NCBI GenBank assembly: GCA_934216615.1
Contig: CAKQCB010000009.1
Coordinates: forward strand, 62,001 to 126,000
Direction of reading: 5' to 3'
DNA length: 64,000 nucleotides
Source of the DNA: an uncultured Anaerolineae bacterium
GTDB taxonomy: Bacteria; Chloroflexota; Anaerolineae; Aggregatilineales; Phototrophicaceae
The notes beneath the pieces are model-generated. The model had not been told where the DNA came from. It saw only the letters and a list, made by a program, of their open reading frames with translations, and ran no database searches. Position 1 is the first letter of the stretch, and each line of letters opens with the position of its first letter. Positions 57,377-64,000 of the stretch are shown piece after piece. The position numbers and the translations under genes are program-made.

Positions 57377-57949
57377 ATGCCAAACATGGAAATGGAACTT
57401 AAACCGATTGATTTCATCACTGTAGGAACAGTGGGGCCAAAGGGACAACGCAAATTCCACTTGCAAGCAGTAAAAGAGGATCAGATTGTTTCTTTGACCA
57501 TCGAAAAAGAACAAGCGTGGGCATTAAGCGAAGCCATTAAAGAAATGTTGGATGATCTCGATCAGCGTCATCCGCGCAAGCAAGAAGCCCTCGAAGAAAC
57601 CAACATGGACCTGCGCGAGCCAATTGACCCGCTTTTTCGGGTGGCACAAATGGGACTGGGATACGACGAAGAAACTGATCTGGTCGTCCTCGTGGCTCAA
57701 GAATTAGTCATCCGCACCGACACATTCAGCGAAGCAGAAGAGGACGACTTAGACAACGATGATCCCGACATCGACATTGATGATGTGCCGGACGCCGAAG
57801 CAACAGGCGACAAAGAAGAACCCAGCACAGTTCGGTTTTGGAGCAGTCGTGAACAAATGCGCGCTTTAAGTGAGCGCTGTATCGCAGTGGTGCAAAGTGG
57901 CCGTCCAGACCCGAAACAAAATGGTCGTTTGGTGTACTACTGGACATAA
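57377..57949 (+). CDS. DUF3090 family protein (TIGR03847-like)
   Basis: The 190-residue protein has the family's landmarks: DFITVGTVGPKGQRKFHLQA near the start, LTIEKEQAWALSEAI, FRVAQMGLGYDEETDLVVLVAQE, and the C-terminal RFWSSREQMRALS with a final SGRPDPKQNGRLVYYWT-type end including the 'GRP.CP.CG' region replaced by GRPDPKQNG. Relatives in Actinobacteria often carry Cys there, so the zinc-ribbon-like end is absent here. The acidic stretch EEDDLDNDDPDIDIDD is a linker. It is always found with the phosphatase and kinase genes, from memory. Confidence 0.85.
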   Translation: MPNMEMELKPIDFITVGTVGPKGQRKFHLQAVKEDQIVSLTIEKEQAWALSEAIKEMLDDLDQRHPRKQEALEETNMDLREPIDPLFRVAQMGLGYDEETDLVVLVAQELVIRTDTFSEAEEDDLDNDDPDIDIDDVPDAEATGDKEEPSTVRFWSSREQMRALSERCIAVVQSGRPDPKQNGRLVYYWT

Positions 57950-57952
57950 ACC

Positions 57953-58726
57953 ATGATGAGCATTCCGCCAAATACCGATGAAAACCCGCCTCATATCAGC
58001 ATGGAGCGGGTGATCACTGCGCTGAATGAAGGCGAAATAGAAACTGAAATTGGCATGCTCCGTTGGAGTTCGAACCGCGCATTCCTGCTCACGGTTCAAC
58101 ATAAAGAGGTCACCGTCGAAGGTGTGTATAAACCCCAAAGCGGTGAACGTCCGCTGTGGGACTTTCGCGAAGGCACCTTATGTTTACGCGAATATGCTTC
58201 CTTTCTCACATCCCAAGTGCTGGGTTGGCAGTTGGTTCCGCCGACTGCCCTGCGCACGCTTAATTATGGGCTGGGCACACTGCAATTTTTCATCGCCCAT
58301 GATCCAAACATCCATTACTTCACATGGGATGAGGAACTCAAAGCGGAATTAGACCCTCAACTCCGACGGTTATGCCTGTTCGATCTGATCGTCAACAATG
58401 CCGACCGCAAAGGCGGGCATTGTTTGCTGGATGCAGAAAATCACTTATGGGGCATTGATCACGGAATTACGTTCCACGCTCAAAATAAATTGCGCACCGT
58501 CATCTGGGATTTTGTCGAACAGCCTCTTTCAAACGATGAACGGGAACCACTCGAACAGCTTCTTCAAAAGTTATGTGATCTAGAATCAGTGTATCGTCAA
58601 GCGCTCGACAAGTTACTTCACATCAGTGAAATTGAGGCGTTTGTCGTGCGTATTCAGCGCTTACTCAAGAGCAATCAATTCCCGCTTCCACGCGGTGACA
58701 TCAACTATCCTTGGCCGCCGGTTTGA
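57953..58726 (+). CDS. SCO1664-like kinase-fold protein (PI3/4-kinase-like, TIGR03843)
   Basis: A small kinase-like fold has Lys60 in VYKPQSGERPLWDF, where ATP would bind, the catalytic loop VNNADRKGGH (Asp151) and the metal-binding Asp169 in GIDHG. Family relatives are described as phosphatidylinositol-kinase-like proteins of unknown substrate. It begins 3 bases after the DUF3090 stop, without a good ribosome binding site, so translational coupling is likely. A start at 57956 or at M17 is possible. It is followed by a terminator hairpin at 58797. Confidence 0.85.
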   Translation: MMSIPPNTDENPPHISMERVITALNEGEIETEIGMLRWSSNRAFLLTVQHKEVTVEGVYKPQSGERPLWDFREGTLCLREYASFLTSQVLGWQLVPPTALRTLNYGLGTLQFFIAHDPNIHYFTWDEELKAELDPQLRRLCLFDLIVNNADRKGGHCLLDAENHLWGIDHGITFHAQNKLRTVIWDFVEQPLSNDEREPLEQLLQKLCDLESVYRQALDKLLHISEIEAFVVRIQRLLKSNQFPLPRGDINYPWPPV

Positions 58727-58796
58727 TCGATATTTACAGCTCACTACGCGGGCGCATCAGACGCCATCACGAACACGGCTATCGTATAAATTCACT

Positions 58797-58843
58797 AACA
58801 AAAGAACGAGGTGGGTATAATGTCCCTCGTCCTTTTGTTTTCT
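58797..58843 (+). terminator. terminator of the phosphatase/kinase cassette
   Basis: AACAAAAGAACGAGG (58797-58811) pairs with CCTCGTCCTTTTGTT (58825-58839) with one mismatch, followed by TTCT. The loop contains TATAAT but no -35. Confidence 0.75.
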
Positions 58844-58890
58844 AGCCCGTAGGTTTGATATACAATCCTATGTGCATAGACTACATTGAT

Positions 58891-58924
58891 TACGTAGTAT
58901 ACGTAGGTATCAACTATTGGGGGA
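58891..58924 (+). promoter_or_regulatory. leader of the TPR gene: TACGTA repeat and ribosome binding site
   Basis: The palindromic hexamer TACGTA appears at 58891-58896 and again at 58900-58905, 3 bases apart. GGGGGA (58919-58924) is the ribosome binding site; it fits GTG 58931 (6 bases) better than ATG 58925, which would touch it. Confidence 0.45.
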
Positions 58925-58930
58925 ATGCAA

Positions 58931-61102
58931 GTGGCAAGTCAAGCGCGTGAATTACGTCAAAAAGGAATTGAAGCAGCCAAAGCAGGACGCAAAGATGAGG
59001 CGCGTCAGCTCCTTCAACAAGCCATTCGCCTCGAACCCCAAAATGAAGCGGCTTGGTTATGGTTAGCCAGCGTTGCACGGGATGCGCGAGAACGCGCCTT
59101 TTGTTTACAGCAAATTCTGGAAATCAACCCACACAACGAAACGGCCAAACGTGCGCTGGAAGGGTTGATGAGTACCCTACCCCCAGAAACCGAAGCGCCT
59201 CAATCCATCGGCTTAAAGAAACTTCCGGGCGCGCCCAAATTCCGCACAACCGCAGACTTGATGACACAATCCCCCGGGGTGCCACTCCCTTCTACAGAAG
59301 ATATTGCAACCGCACAAAAACGCGCGGAAAGCATCATCAGCTTGGCGACACAACCGCCGTCGAGCGATATTAAGTATGTTCACAAAACCAAACGGCGCGC
59401 GGGTGAAGGCGATATTGTGCGTCTGCGTCTCACCATTATGGCGGCAGTGGGTGGGCTATTTGCCCTGCTCATCATTGCGGGGGTCGTGCTTGTTGCCACC
59501 AACGACGATGTGCGCGGGATCGTCTTTGGCCCAACTGCAACCTTTACCTTTACACCCACCGTCACACCTACCAACACGCCCGGGTTTACGCCTACGCCAT
59601 CCACACAACCGCGCGTTTCGCCTACCCCGACGGATGCAGCGCCTGTTTTCCTCACGCGCTATAACCCGTATGCCGCGCCAACGCCCACCACAATTTACCC
59701 TGCGGTATTTGAAGTGCCTCAACAAAATGCGATTTCCGCCATCAACAGCGGACTCTTTGCCGTGGCGCTTCCCACATTACACGCGGAAGAATTACTCATC
59801 GCCAACAACTTCAACCCGAACCCCTACTACTGGCAAGCAATCGCCTATTTGGGTGAAGAAGATGTCGATTCTGCGCTGGATATTTTAGAAGTCGCCGAAG
59901 GGCGCCTTGATGAAGCACCGAACCAAAATTATGACGCGCTCATCAACAGTGGGTTTGCACAAGTCTATTGGCAGATCGCACAAAATGAATTGGCAGAGGG
60001 TGATACTGCGGGTGCCAACCTCGCTTATGAACAATTGGTCGAGCGTGCAGAAGCAGCCATCCAACGAGATGCACGATTAGAAGCGCCATATATCTATCTG
60101 GCGCGTAGTTTAGCCGCCCAACGAAATTATGATGAAGCGATCCAAATTCTTGATCGTGGGCTGGCTGTCCCCTCGCTTGAAAGCAATACCAACCTGATCA
60201 CCGAAAAAGGTCACGTCTACCTGCTCCAAAGAGAGTATGATTTAGCGCGCTATCAAGCGTTCTTAGCCTTGTACGTCGATGCTACGAGCCAAGAAGCGCA
60301 CCAATTACGCATCACAGCGGCGATGCAGGCGAATCAACCCGGGCAAGCCGTACTGGACGCAGAAACGTATCTCTACTATTACCCGGGAAGTACCTATGCC
60401 TTCAAATTATTAGGCGATGCCCATGCTGAAGAAGGCAATAATGATCTCGCATTGCTGGCCTATTCTCAAGGTTTACAGGGGGATACGACAGCGGATGGCT
60501 ATGTAGAGACGTTGATCTCTCGCGGGACGTTGTATTTGAATGCGGGAAATTACAACGCGGCATTGGATGATTTCACCCGCGCATATGACCTAGAAGAGAC
60601 GTATGCGATCCAAGCGTTACGCCTACAGGCAGCGTTTGGAGCGGGACGGTATCAAACCGCCCTTTCCGATATTGATGATCTGTTAGGCCGTAATGCCCTT
60701 TCTGATGATGAGCTTCGGATGATCCAAGCCCAAATCAACTATGAGCTGATGGTACAAGCAGACACCTTAAATGCCGCCAACTTGAACCCGATCATCGGCG
60801 CGCTTGAAACCGTAAACGCCAATGGCAATCTCACCCCCAACCAACGCGCAAGGATCAATCTCACGTTGGCGCAGGCGAATCTCGCATTAGGAAATCGTGA
60901 TGCGGCACTAAACCAAGTCAACATCTACCTTGCCAATGAAGACAGCCTGATGGGTCATTATGTGCGCGGGCAAATTTACGAAGCGATGAATGACCGAACC
61001 GAAGCCCAACGAGAATATGAATGGGTGCTTTTATGGAGTCAGGTCTACCCCTTCAGTGAACGCGCCGACGTCGAAGCGAAGCTGTTAGACTTGATCAACT
61101 AG
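58931..61102 (+). CDS. large TPR membrane protein
   Basis: The protein has a cytoplasmic TPR pair near the N-terminus (ARELRQKGIEAAKAGRKDEARQLL, then AAWLWLASVARD), a helix at about residues 166-190 (IMAAVGGLFALLIIAGVVLV), and a Thr/Pro linker (TPTVTPTNTPGFTPTPS). About 480 external residues follow, made of more TPR units (AYLGEEDVDSALDILEVAEG, YEQLVERAEAAIQ, RDYDEAIQILDRGLA-like, DDFTRAYDLEE). The start GTG 58931 is set by GGGGGA. It probably scaffolds an envelope complex, but the partner is unknown. The gene is monocistronic, with its own terminator. Confidence 0.85.
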   Translation: MASQARELRQKGIEAAKAGRKDEARQLLQQAIRLEPQNEAAWLWLASVARDARERAFCLQQILEINPHNETAKRALEGLMSTLPPETEAPQSIGLKKLPGAPKFRTTADLMTQSPGVPLPSTEDIATAQKRAESIISLATQPPSSDIKYVHKTKRRAGEGDIVRLRLTIMAAVGGLFALLIIAGVVLVATNDDVRGIVFGPTATFTFTPTVTPTNTPGFTPTPSTQPRVSPTPTDAAPVFLTRYNPYAAPTPTTIYPAVFEVPQQNAISAINSGLFAVALPTLHAEELLIANNFNPNPYYWQAIAYLGEEDVDSALDILEVAEGRLDEAPNQNYDALINSGFAQVYWQIAQNELAEGDTAGANLAYEQLVERAEAAIQRDARLEAPYIYLARSLAAQRNYDEAIQILDRGLAVPSLESNTNLITEKGHVYLLQREYDLARYQAFLALYVDATSQEAHQLRITAAMQANQPGQAVLDAETYLYYYPGSTYAFKLLGDAHAEEGNNDLALLAYSQGLQGDTTADGYVETLISRGTLYLNAGNYNAALDDFTRAYDLEETYAIQALRLQAAFGAGRYQTALSDIDDLLGRNALSDDELRMIQAQINYELMVQADTLNAANLNPIIGALETVNANGNLTPNQRARINLTLAQANLALGNRDAALNQVNIYLANEDSLMGHYVRGQIYEAMNDRTEAQREYEWVLLWSQVYPFSERADVEAKLLDLIN

Positions 61103-61130
61103 GGATAGACGATAACACATGAAACAAAAA

Positions 61131-61165
61131 AACAGCGCTGGTTTCTCATCAGCGCTGTTTTTATT
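61131..61165. terminator. bidirectional terminator
   Basis: A 10-bp perfect stem (61131-61140 with 61150-61159, loop GTTTCTCAT) has an A-run on the left and T-run on the right. It serves both the TPR gene and the convergent nuclease-like gene. Confidence 0.92.
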
Positions 61166-61821
61166 TAATCGGCGGGTTTGGGTTCAACCGTCCCCATACG
61201 CTCTAAGAACGTATTTACGACCCCTTGCGGGTTGTGATAACAGGCGTCAGCATCAAAACGTTCGATGACCAAAATCCCGTGTGCCCGTAAGTGTTCATCT
61301 CTCGCTTGGTCATACGCCACATTATGATGCGGGCCGTCCACTTCTAAAATCCCCCAACGTCCATTGTGAAAAATGAGAAAATCAATCTCGCGCGTTTCGC
61401 GTTCTTTGCGAATGGTCAAACGCGATTTTGCGGGGCCGTAATAAAAAAGATCGTATTGGTCAAGTGCTTTTGCAATACGAACTTCTGTATTTGACCGGAA
61501 AGTCAGCCCTTTCCATGGAATAGAACGATATGATGAAGGTTCTGCTTCCTTGACGTATTTTTTAGGTTGTGCGCTTGAACGGGTACTGCGTCGGATACTC
61601 GCCAACGAACGGTCTAAACGGCGCACAATATATTTAATGCTGTCCATACGGTCACGCTCGAGGACGACATATAACAATAAAACCCCAACAAAAAACGGTG
61701 TTAATTTTGCGGCCCAGCCCGGCGCAATACCAATCACATCTAAGATCGATATTCCAATACTCACCCCTGCGATTGCGCCCAACATCCAACTGATATAACG
61801 ATCAGTCCGCGAATGATTCAT
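61165..61821 (-). CDS. membrane-anchored PD-(D/E)XK nuclease-like protein
   Basis: Two membrane helices at residues about 11-31 and 36-55 are followed by a basic linker (RRLDRSLASIRRSTRSS). The C-terminal domain resembles DUF559/DUF2726-type nucleases: Glu113 in SNTEVRIAKALDQ, Asp147 in REIDFLIF, Glu160-Val-Asp162 in WGILEVDGPHH, then DQARDEHLRAHGILVIERF. The usual E-x-K is E-V-D, as in related Vsr/DUF559 domains. The domain should lie in the cytoplasm near the membrane. Its function is not known; it may act on incoming DNA, by inference only. Confidence 0.75.
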   Translation of the reverse strand: MNHSRTDRYISWMLGAIAGVSIGISILDVIGIAPGWAAKLTPFFVGVLLLYVVLERDRMDSIKYIVRRLDRSLASIRRSTRSSAQPKKYVKEAEPSSYRSIPWKGLTFRSNTEVRIAKALDQYDLFYYGPAKSRLTIRKERETREIDFLIFHNGRWGILEVDGPHHNVAYDQARDEHLRAHGILVIERFDADACYHNPQGVVNTFLERMGTVEPKPAD

Positions 61822-61874
61822 ATGTCTTTAAAGCCTTTAGACCTTCCTCATATTACAGTATTTCCATTTTAACA

Positions 61875-62852
61875 TTATTCTGGGTCAAAGCGTGTGCCTA
61901 ACGCCGCAGGTGAATCCGCTCGTAGGACGTTCCGCGTAAATTTACGAAACGGGCGAGGCAGAACCTGAACCAATCTTTCTAATGCCCCTGTACTCACAAG
62001 TAACAAAGTACCAATCATTAAAACCCACGGCAGGCCATTTAATAACACCAGCGGAATATTCACATCTGGAGAGCGCTGAATCGCCGAGGAGAGCGCCCGA
62101 AGTCCTGCGAATAGATATGCTCCCAACACCACACGGAACGGATGCCACCCGCCAAAAATTACAATCGCCAGCGCGATCCAGCCATCCCCGCGCATCACGG
62201 GTGGGGTTGCCCAGCCGGGTTTAATCGATAACGAATAGGCCGCACCTGCCACGCCAACCAACATCCCGCCTAAAACCGTGTAGAAATAACGCATACGGTT
62301 GACGTTTGTCCCTCTGGCAAAGGCCGCTTCGGGGCGTTCGCCAATGGCGCGTAATGCCAGCCCGCCTTTGGTGTGAAAGAGCCAGAACCACGTCACAAAA
62401 ATTAAGATGTAGCTGAAATAAACAAATGGAGAGTGATTGAAGAAGATCGTCCCCACAACGGGGATATCCCGCAAAATGGGGATGGGCATAGAGAGGACTT
62501 GTGGGCCGGGGATACGTGTGTAATCTTGGCCGAGGAATAAGGCGAGGTCGGCGCATAATAACGTCAGAATAAAGCCTATCGCGACTTGGTCTTGGCGCAA
62601 ATGAATGTCGCCAAAGGCGATCAAAAACGCGACAATCCCCCCTGCCAGCATCGCCGCCAAAAGCCCAATCCAAATACTGCCCGTCAAAAGCCCCGCAACA
62701 AAGCCGACCATCGCGGTCAGCGTCAAACTACCATCCAGCGAGAGGTTGACGACACCCGCCCGTTCGGTGATGGTCTCGCCGATGCCTGCAATGACGAGCG
62801 GGGTGGCATTGGTCACAATGCTGCCGAGAATATTAATCAACTCTTGATTCAT
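61875..62852 (-). CDS. nucleoside/BMP-type ABC importer permease (NupQ-like)
   Basis: A hydrophobic permease of the BPD_transp_2 family with about eight helices: TPLVIAGIGETITERAGVVNLSLDG near the start, then IHLRQDQVAIGFILTLL, ALRAIGERPEAAFARGTNV, and DGWIALAIVIFGGWHPFRVVLGAYLFAG. These segments are typical of the second permease of nucleoside or simple-sugar uptake systems. GAGG lies in front of the ATG. It follows the partner permease by 21 bases. Confidence 0.92.
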   Translation of the reverse strand: MNQELINILGSIVTNATPLVIAGIGETITERAGVVNLSLDGSLTLTAMVGFVAGLLTGSIWIGLLAAMLAGGIVAFLIAFGDIHLRQDQVAIGFILTLLCADLALFLGQDYTRIPGPQVLSMPIPILRDIPVVGTIFFNHSPFVYFSYILIFVTWFWLFHTKGGLALRAIGERPEAAFARGTNVNRMRYFYTVLGGMLVGVAGAAYSLSIKPGWATPPVMRGDGWIALAIVIFGGWHPFRVVLGAYLFAGLRALSSAIQRSPDVNIPLVLLNGLPWVLMIGTLLLVSTGALERLVQVLPRPFRKFTRNVLRADSPAALGTRFDPE

Positions 62853-62873
62853 ACGATGTCCTCAAAACAGACG

Positions 62874-63968
62874 TTAGGGTTGTTGTGATAGATTCGGCGA
62901 GACGGTTGAAGCAGAAGTTTCTTCGCTACCGCGGGCGTTCCCAGACCGCGAAAACCAGCGCTGGCGAAAGCCGTTGAAGAACAAGACGAGCAAAACCAAT
63001 AGCCCTTGCAACACACCCGCTAAAGAAGGATCTAACTGCAAAGCGACTCTTAACCGTGTACTGCCCGCTAAAATTGCCGCGAACACAAAAGAGACCAGCG
63101 GAATCCACACAGCGCGGTTGCTGACGATCAAGACGACTAAGAGCGCTAAGAAGCCAATGCCCCCCGAAGAAAGCGGACGTAAGCTGTTATAGGTGAATAA
63201 GACACGGTATGCGCCCGCGATCCCCGCGAGAGCGCCACATGCAAGAAAAGCCGTGAGCGTGCTTTGCGTGGTCGGCACGCCTAACAAAAGCGCCGAACGT
63301 GCATTTTTTCCGGTGGCGCGTAGCTCTAAGCCCCAACGTGTCCGCCTCAACACAAGGATGACTGAGACGATTGCAATGAGCGTGATAATCAGCGCGAGTA
63401 AGCTCACCGGAAATTCAGTGCTGATGCTGGGCAACGTCGCAGTTGGTGGGAACGGCGCGGTGGCTTGGGCGCTTCCGCCTGTCGCGGGTTGCCACGGCCC
63501 AGAGATCAGATAGATCGACCAAACATTCACCAGTGAATTTAAGGCGACCCCGCCAAAAATCTCATTCACGCCAAACTTGGTCTTCAACATGCCGACGATC
63601 AACGCCCATGCCATGCCCCCGAGGATGCCGAGAAAAATTTCAAACGGGATCAAAATAGGGGATGGCAGTTCGACGTACAATGCCGCCCAACTTGCGAAGA
63701 TGGCGCCCGCCATCATCTGGCCTTCAATGCCAATGTTCCATAACCCCGCCGTGAAGGTGATGGCTAAACCTAGCCCACATAACACCAGCGGAATCCAAAA
63801 ATTCACGACACCTGCAACCGATGTTGAACTGCGGAACGCGCCCGCCCAAATGGTATTGAAGACTTCAAGCGGGTCATGCCCCACCATCAAAATGAGGACT
63901 GCTGAAATGGCGAAAGAGATGAGAATAGGCAGTAAGGTGAGTAAAAATTGTGACGTGCGTTTATTCAT
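62874..63968 (-). CDS. nucleoside/BMP-type ABC importer permease (NupP-like)
   Basis: First permease of the same importer, with about ten helices. Landmarks are ITFTAGLWNIGIEGQMMAGAI, KTKFGVNEIFGGVALNSL, GLELRATGKNARSALLLGV and GIAGAYRVLF. The ATG at 63968 has AAGG about 6 bases upstream; the ATG at 63974 is the alternative. The C-terminal tail (NARGSEETSASTVSPNLSQQP) is soluble. An ATPase gene should lie upstream beyond the window, and a BMP-family binding protein should be nearby. Confidence 0.93.
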   Translation of the reverse strand: MNKRTSQFLLTLLPILISFAISAVLILMVGHDPLEVFNTIWAGAFRSSTSVAGVVNFWIPLVLCGLGLAITFTAGLWNIGIEGQMMAGAIFASWAALYVELPSPILIPFEIFLGILGGMAWALIVGMLKTKFGVNEIFGGVALNSLVNVWSIYLISGPWQPATGGSAQATAPFPPTATLPSISTEFPVSLLALIITLIAIVSVILVLRRTRWGLELRATGKNARSALLLGVPTTQSTLTAFLACGALAGIAGAYRVLFTYNSLRPLSSGGIGFLALLVVLIVSNRAVWIPLVSFVFAAILAGSTRLRVALQLDPSLAGVLQGLLVLLVLFFNGFRQRWFSRSGNARGSEETSASTVSPNLSQQP

Positions 63969-63980
63969 CTGCATCCTTGA

Positions 63981-64000
63981 TCACTCCCCCACCGCTTGAG
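63981..64000 (-). CDS. possible C-terminal tail of the upstream importer ATPase (partial)
   Basis: On the minus strand a TGA at 63983-63981 is preceded in frame by codons for Q-A-V-G-E up to the window edge. It is the right place and strand for the NupO-like ATPase. With only a few codons visible this is a placement by context. Confidence 0.3.

Noticed and set aside
58816..58821. TATAAT downstream of the kinase-like gene
   Set aside because: It lies in the loop of a terminator hairpin and has no -35.
1..64000. Search for CRISPR, insertion sequences, integrases, phage genes or rRNA
   Set aside because: Nothing in the sequence supports any of these; no transposase-like protein or repeated spacer unit was seen.

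Overview
The window reads as chromosomal DNA from a free-living bacterium of moderate GC content. It is most likely a member of Chloroflexota, class Anaerolineae or close to it. The assignment is inferred from gene content: many lipoproteins and single-span membrane proteins with Pro/Thr linkers of the 'PTPTPTPEPT' kind, a histidine phosphatase / DUF3090 / SCO1664-type kinase cassette known mainly from Actinobacteria and Chloroflexi, a Roadblock/LC7 protein, RNase J, a cytosolic-type GH38 alpha-mannosidase, and a very large GAF/PAS histidine kinase. No phage, insertion sequence, integrase, rRNA operon or CRISPR array was seen. The layout is that of a core chromosome: short operons separated by clear hairpin terminators.

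Layout. 0-7 kb: end of an MFS transporter, a secreted SH3-like protein, an orphan receiver, NADP isocitrate dehydrogenase, an uncharacterised membrane protein, a phosphohexomutase and a divergent glycerol-1-phosphate-dehydrogenase-like protein. 7.3-12 kb: a tightly packed (+) operon with a GCS2-like carboxylate-amine ligase, a polyprenyl-phosphate-type glycosyltransferase, a WecD-like acetyltransferase and a WecE transaminase, which suggests a 4-amino-4,6-dideoxy-sugar (Fuc4NAc-type) surface glycan. 12-22.5 kb: RNase J behind a long leader, PEP carboxylase, an M1 peptidase, a secreted calcium-repeat/SH3-like protein, threonine aldolase, a degenerate CPBP membrane protein and a DUF983 protein. 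22.5-31 kb: an MTA/SAH deaminase-type amidohydrolase with an alpha-mannosidase (-), then an asymmetric heterodimeric ABC exporter (+).

31-35 kb: RNase P RNA (rnpB, minus strand), a TgpA-type transglutaminase and an HtrA-like protease. 35-42.2 kb: a minus-strand signalling block with a pseudo-receiver LuxR regulator, a GNAT acetyltransferase overlapping a receiver, a second receiver, and a 1508-residue cytoplasmic hybrid of PAS, GAF and kinase domains. 42-53 kb: a GT39-like membrane glycosyltransferase, an FHA protein, a propeller-like secreted protein, Roadblock/LC7, TrmD, a PLAT-domain and lipoprotein operon, and two tandem paralogous membrane proteins. 53.4-58.7 kb: tRNA-Leu(CAA), an ECF sigma factor with an unusual two-span anti-sigma-like protein, Nudix, a metallophosphoesterase, and the phosphatase/DUF3090/kinase-like cassette. 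58.9-64 kb: a large TPR membrane protein, a membrane-anchored PD-(D/E)XK nuclease-like protein, and two permeases of a nucleoside (BMP-family) ABC importer whose ATPase lies beyond the right edge.

The best candidates for little-described biology are the phosphatase/DUF3090/SCO1664 cassette (56.7-58.7 kb), the ligase-containing sugar operon (7.3-12 kb) and the signalling block (35-42 kb). All functions are inferred from reading motifs by eye; no database search was run.
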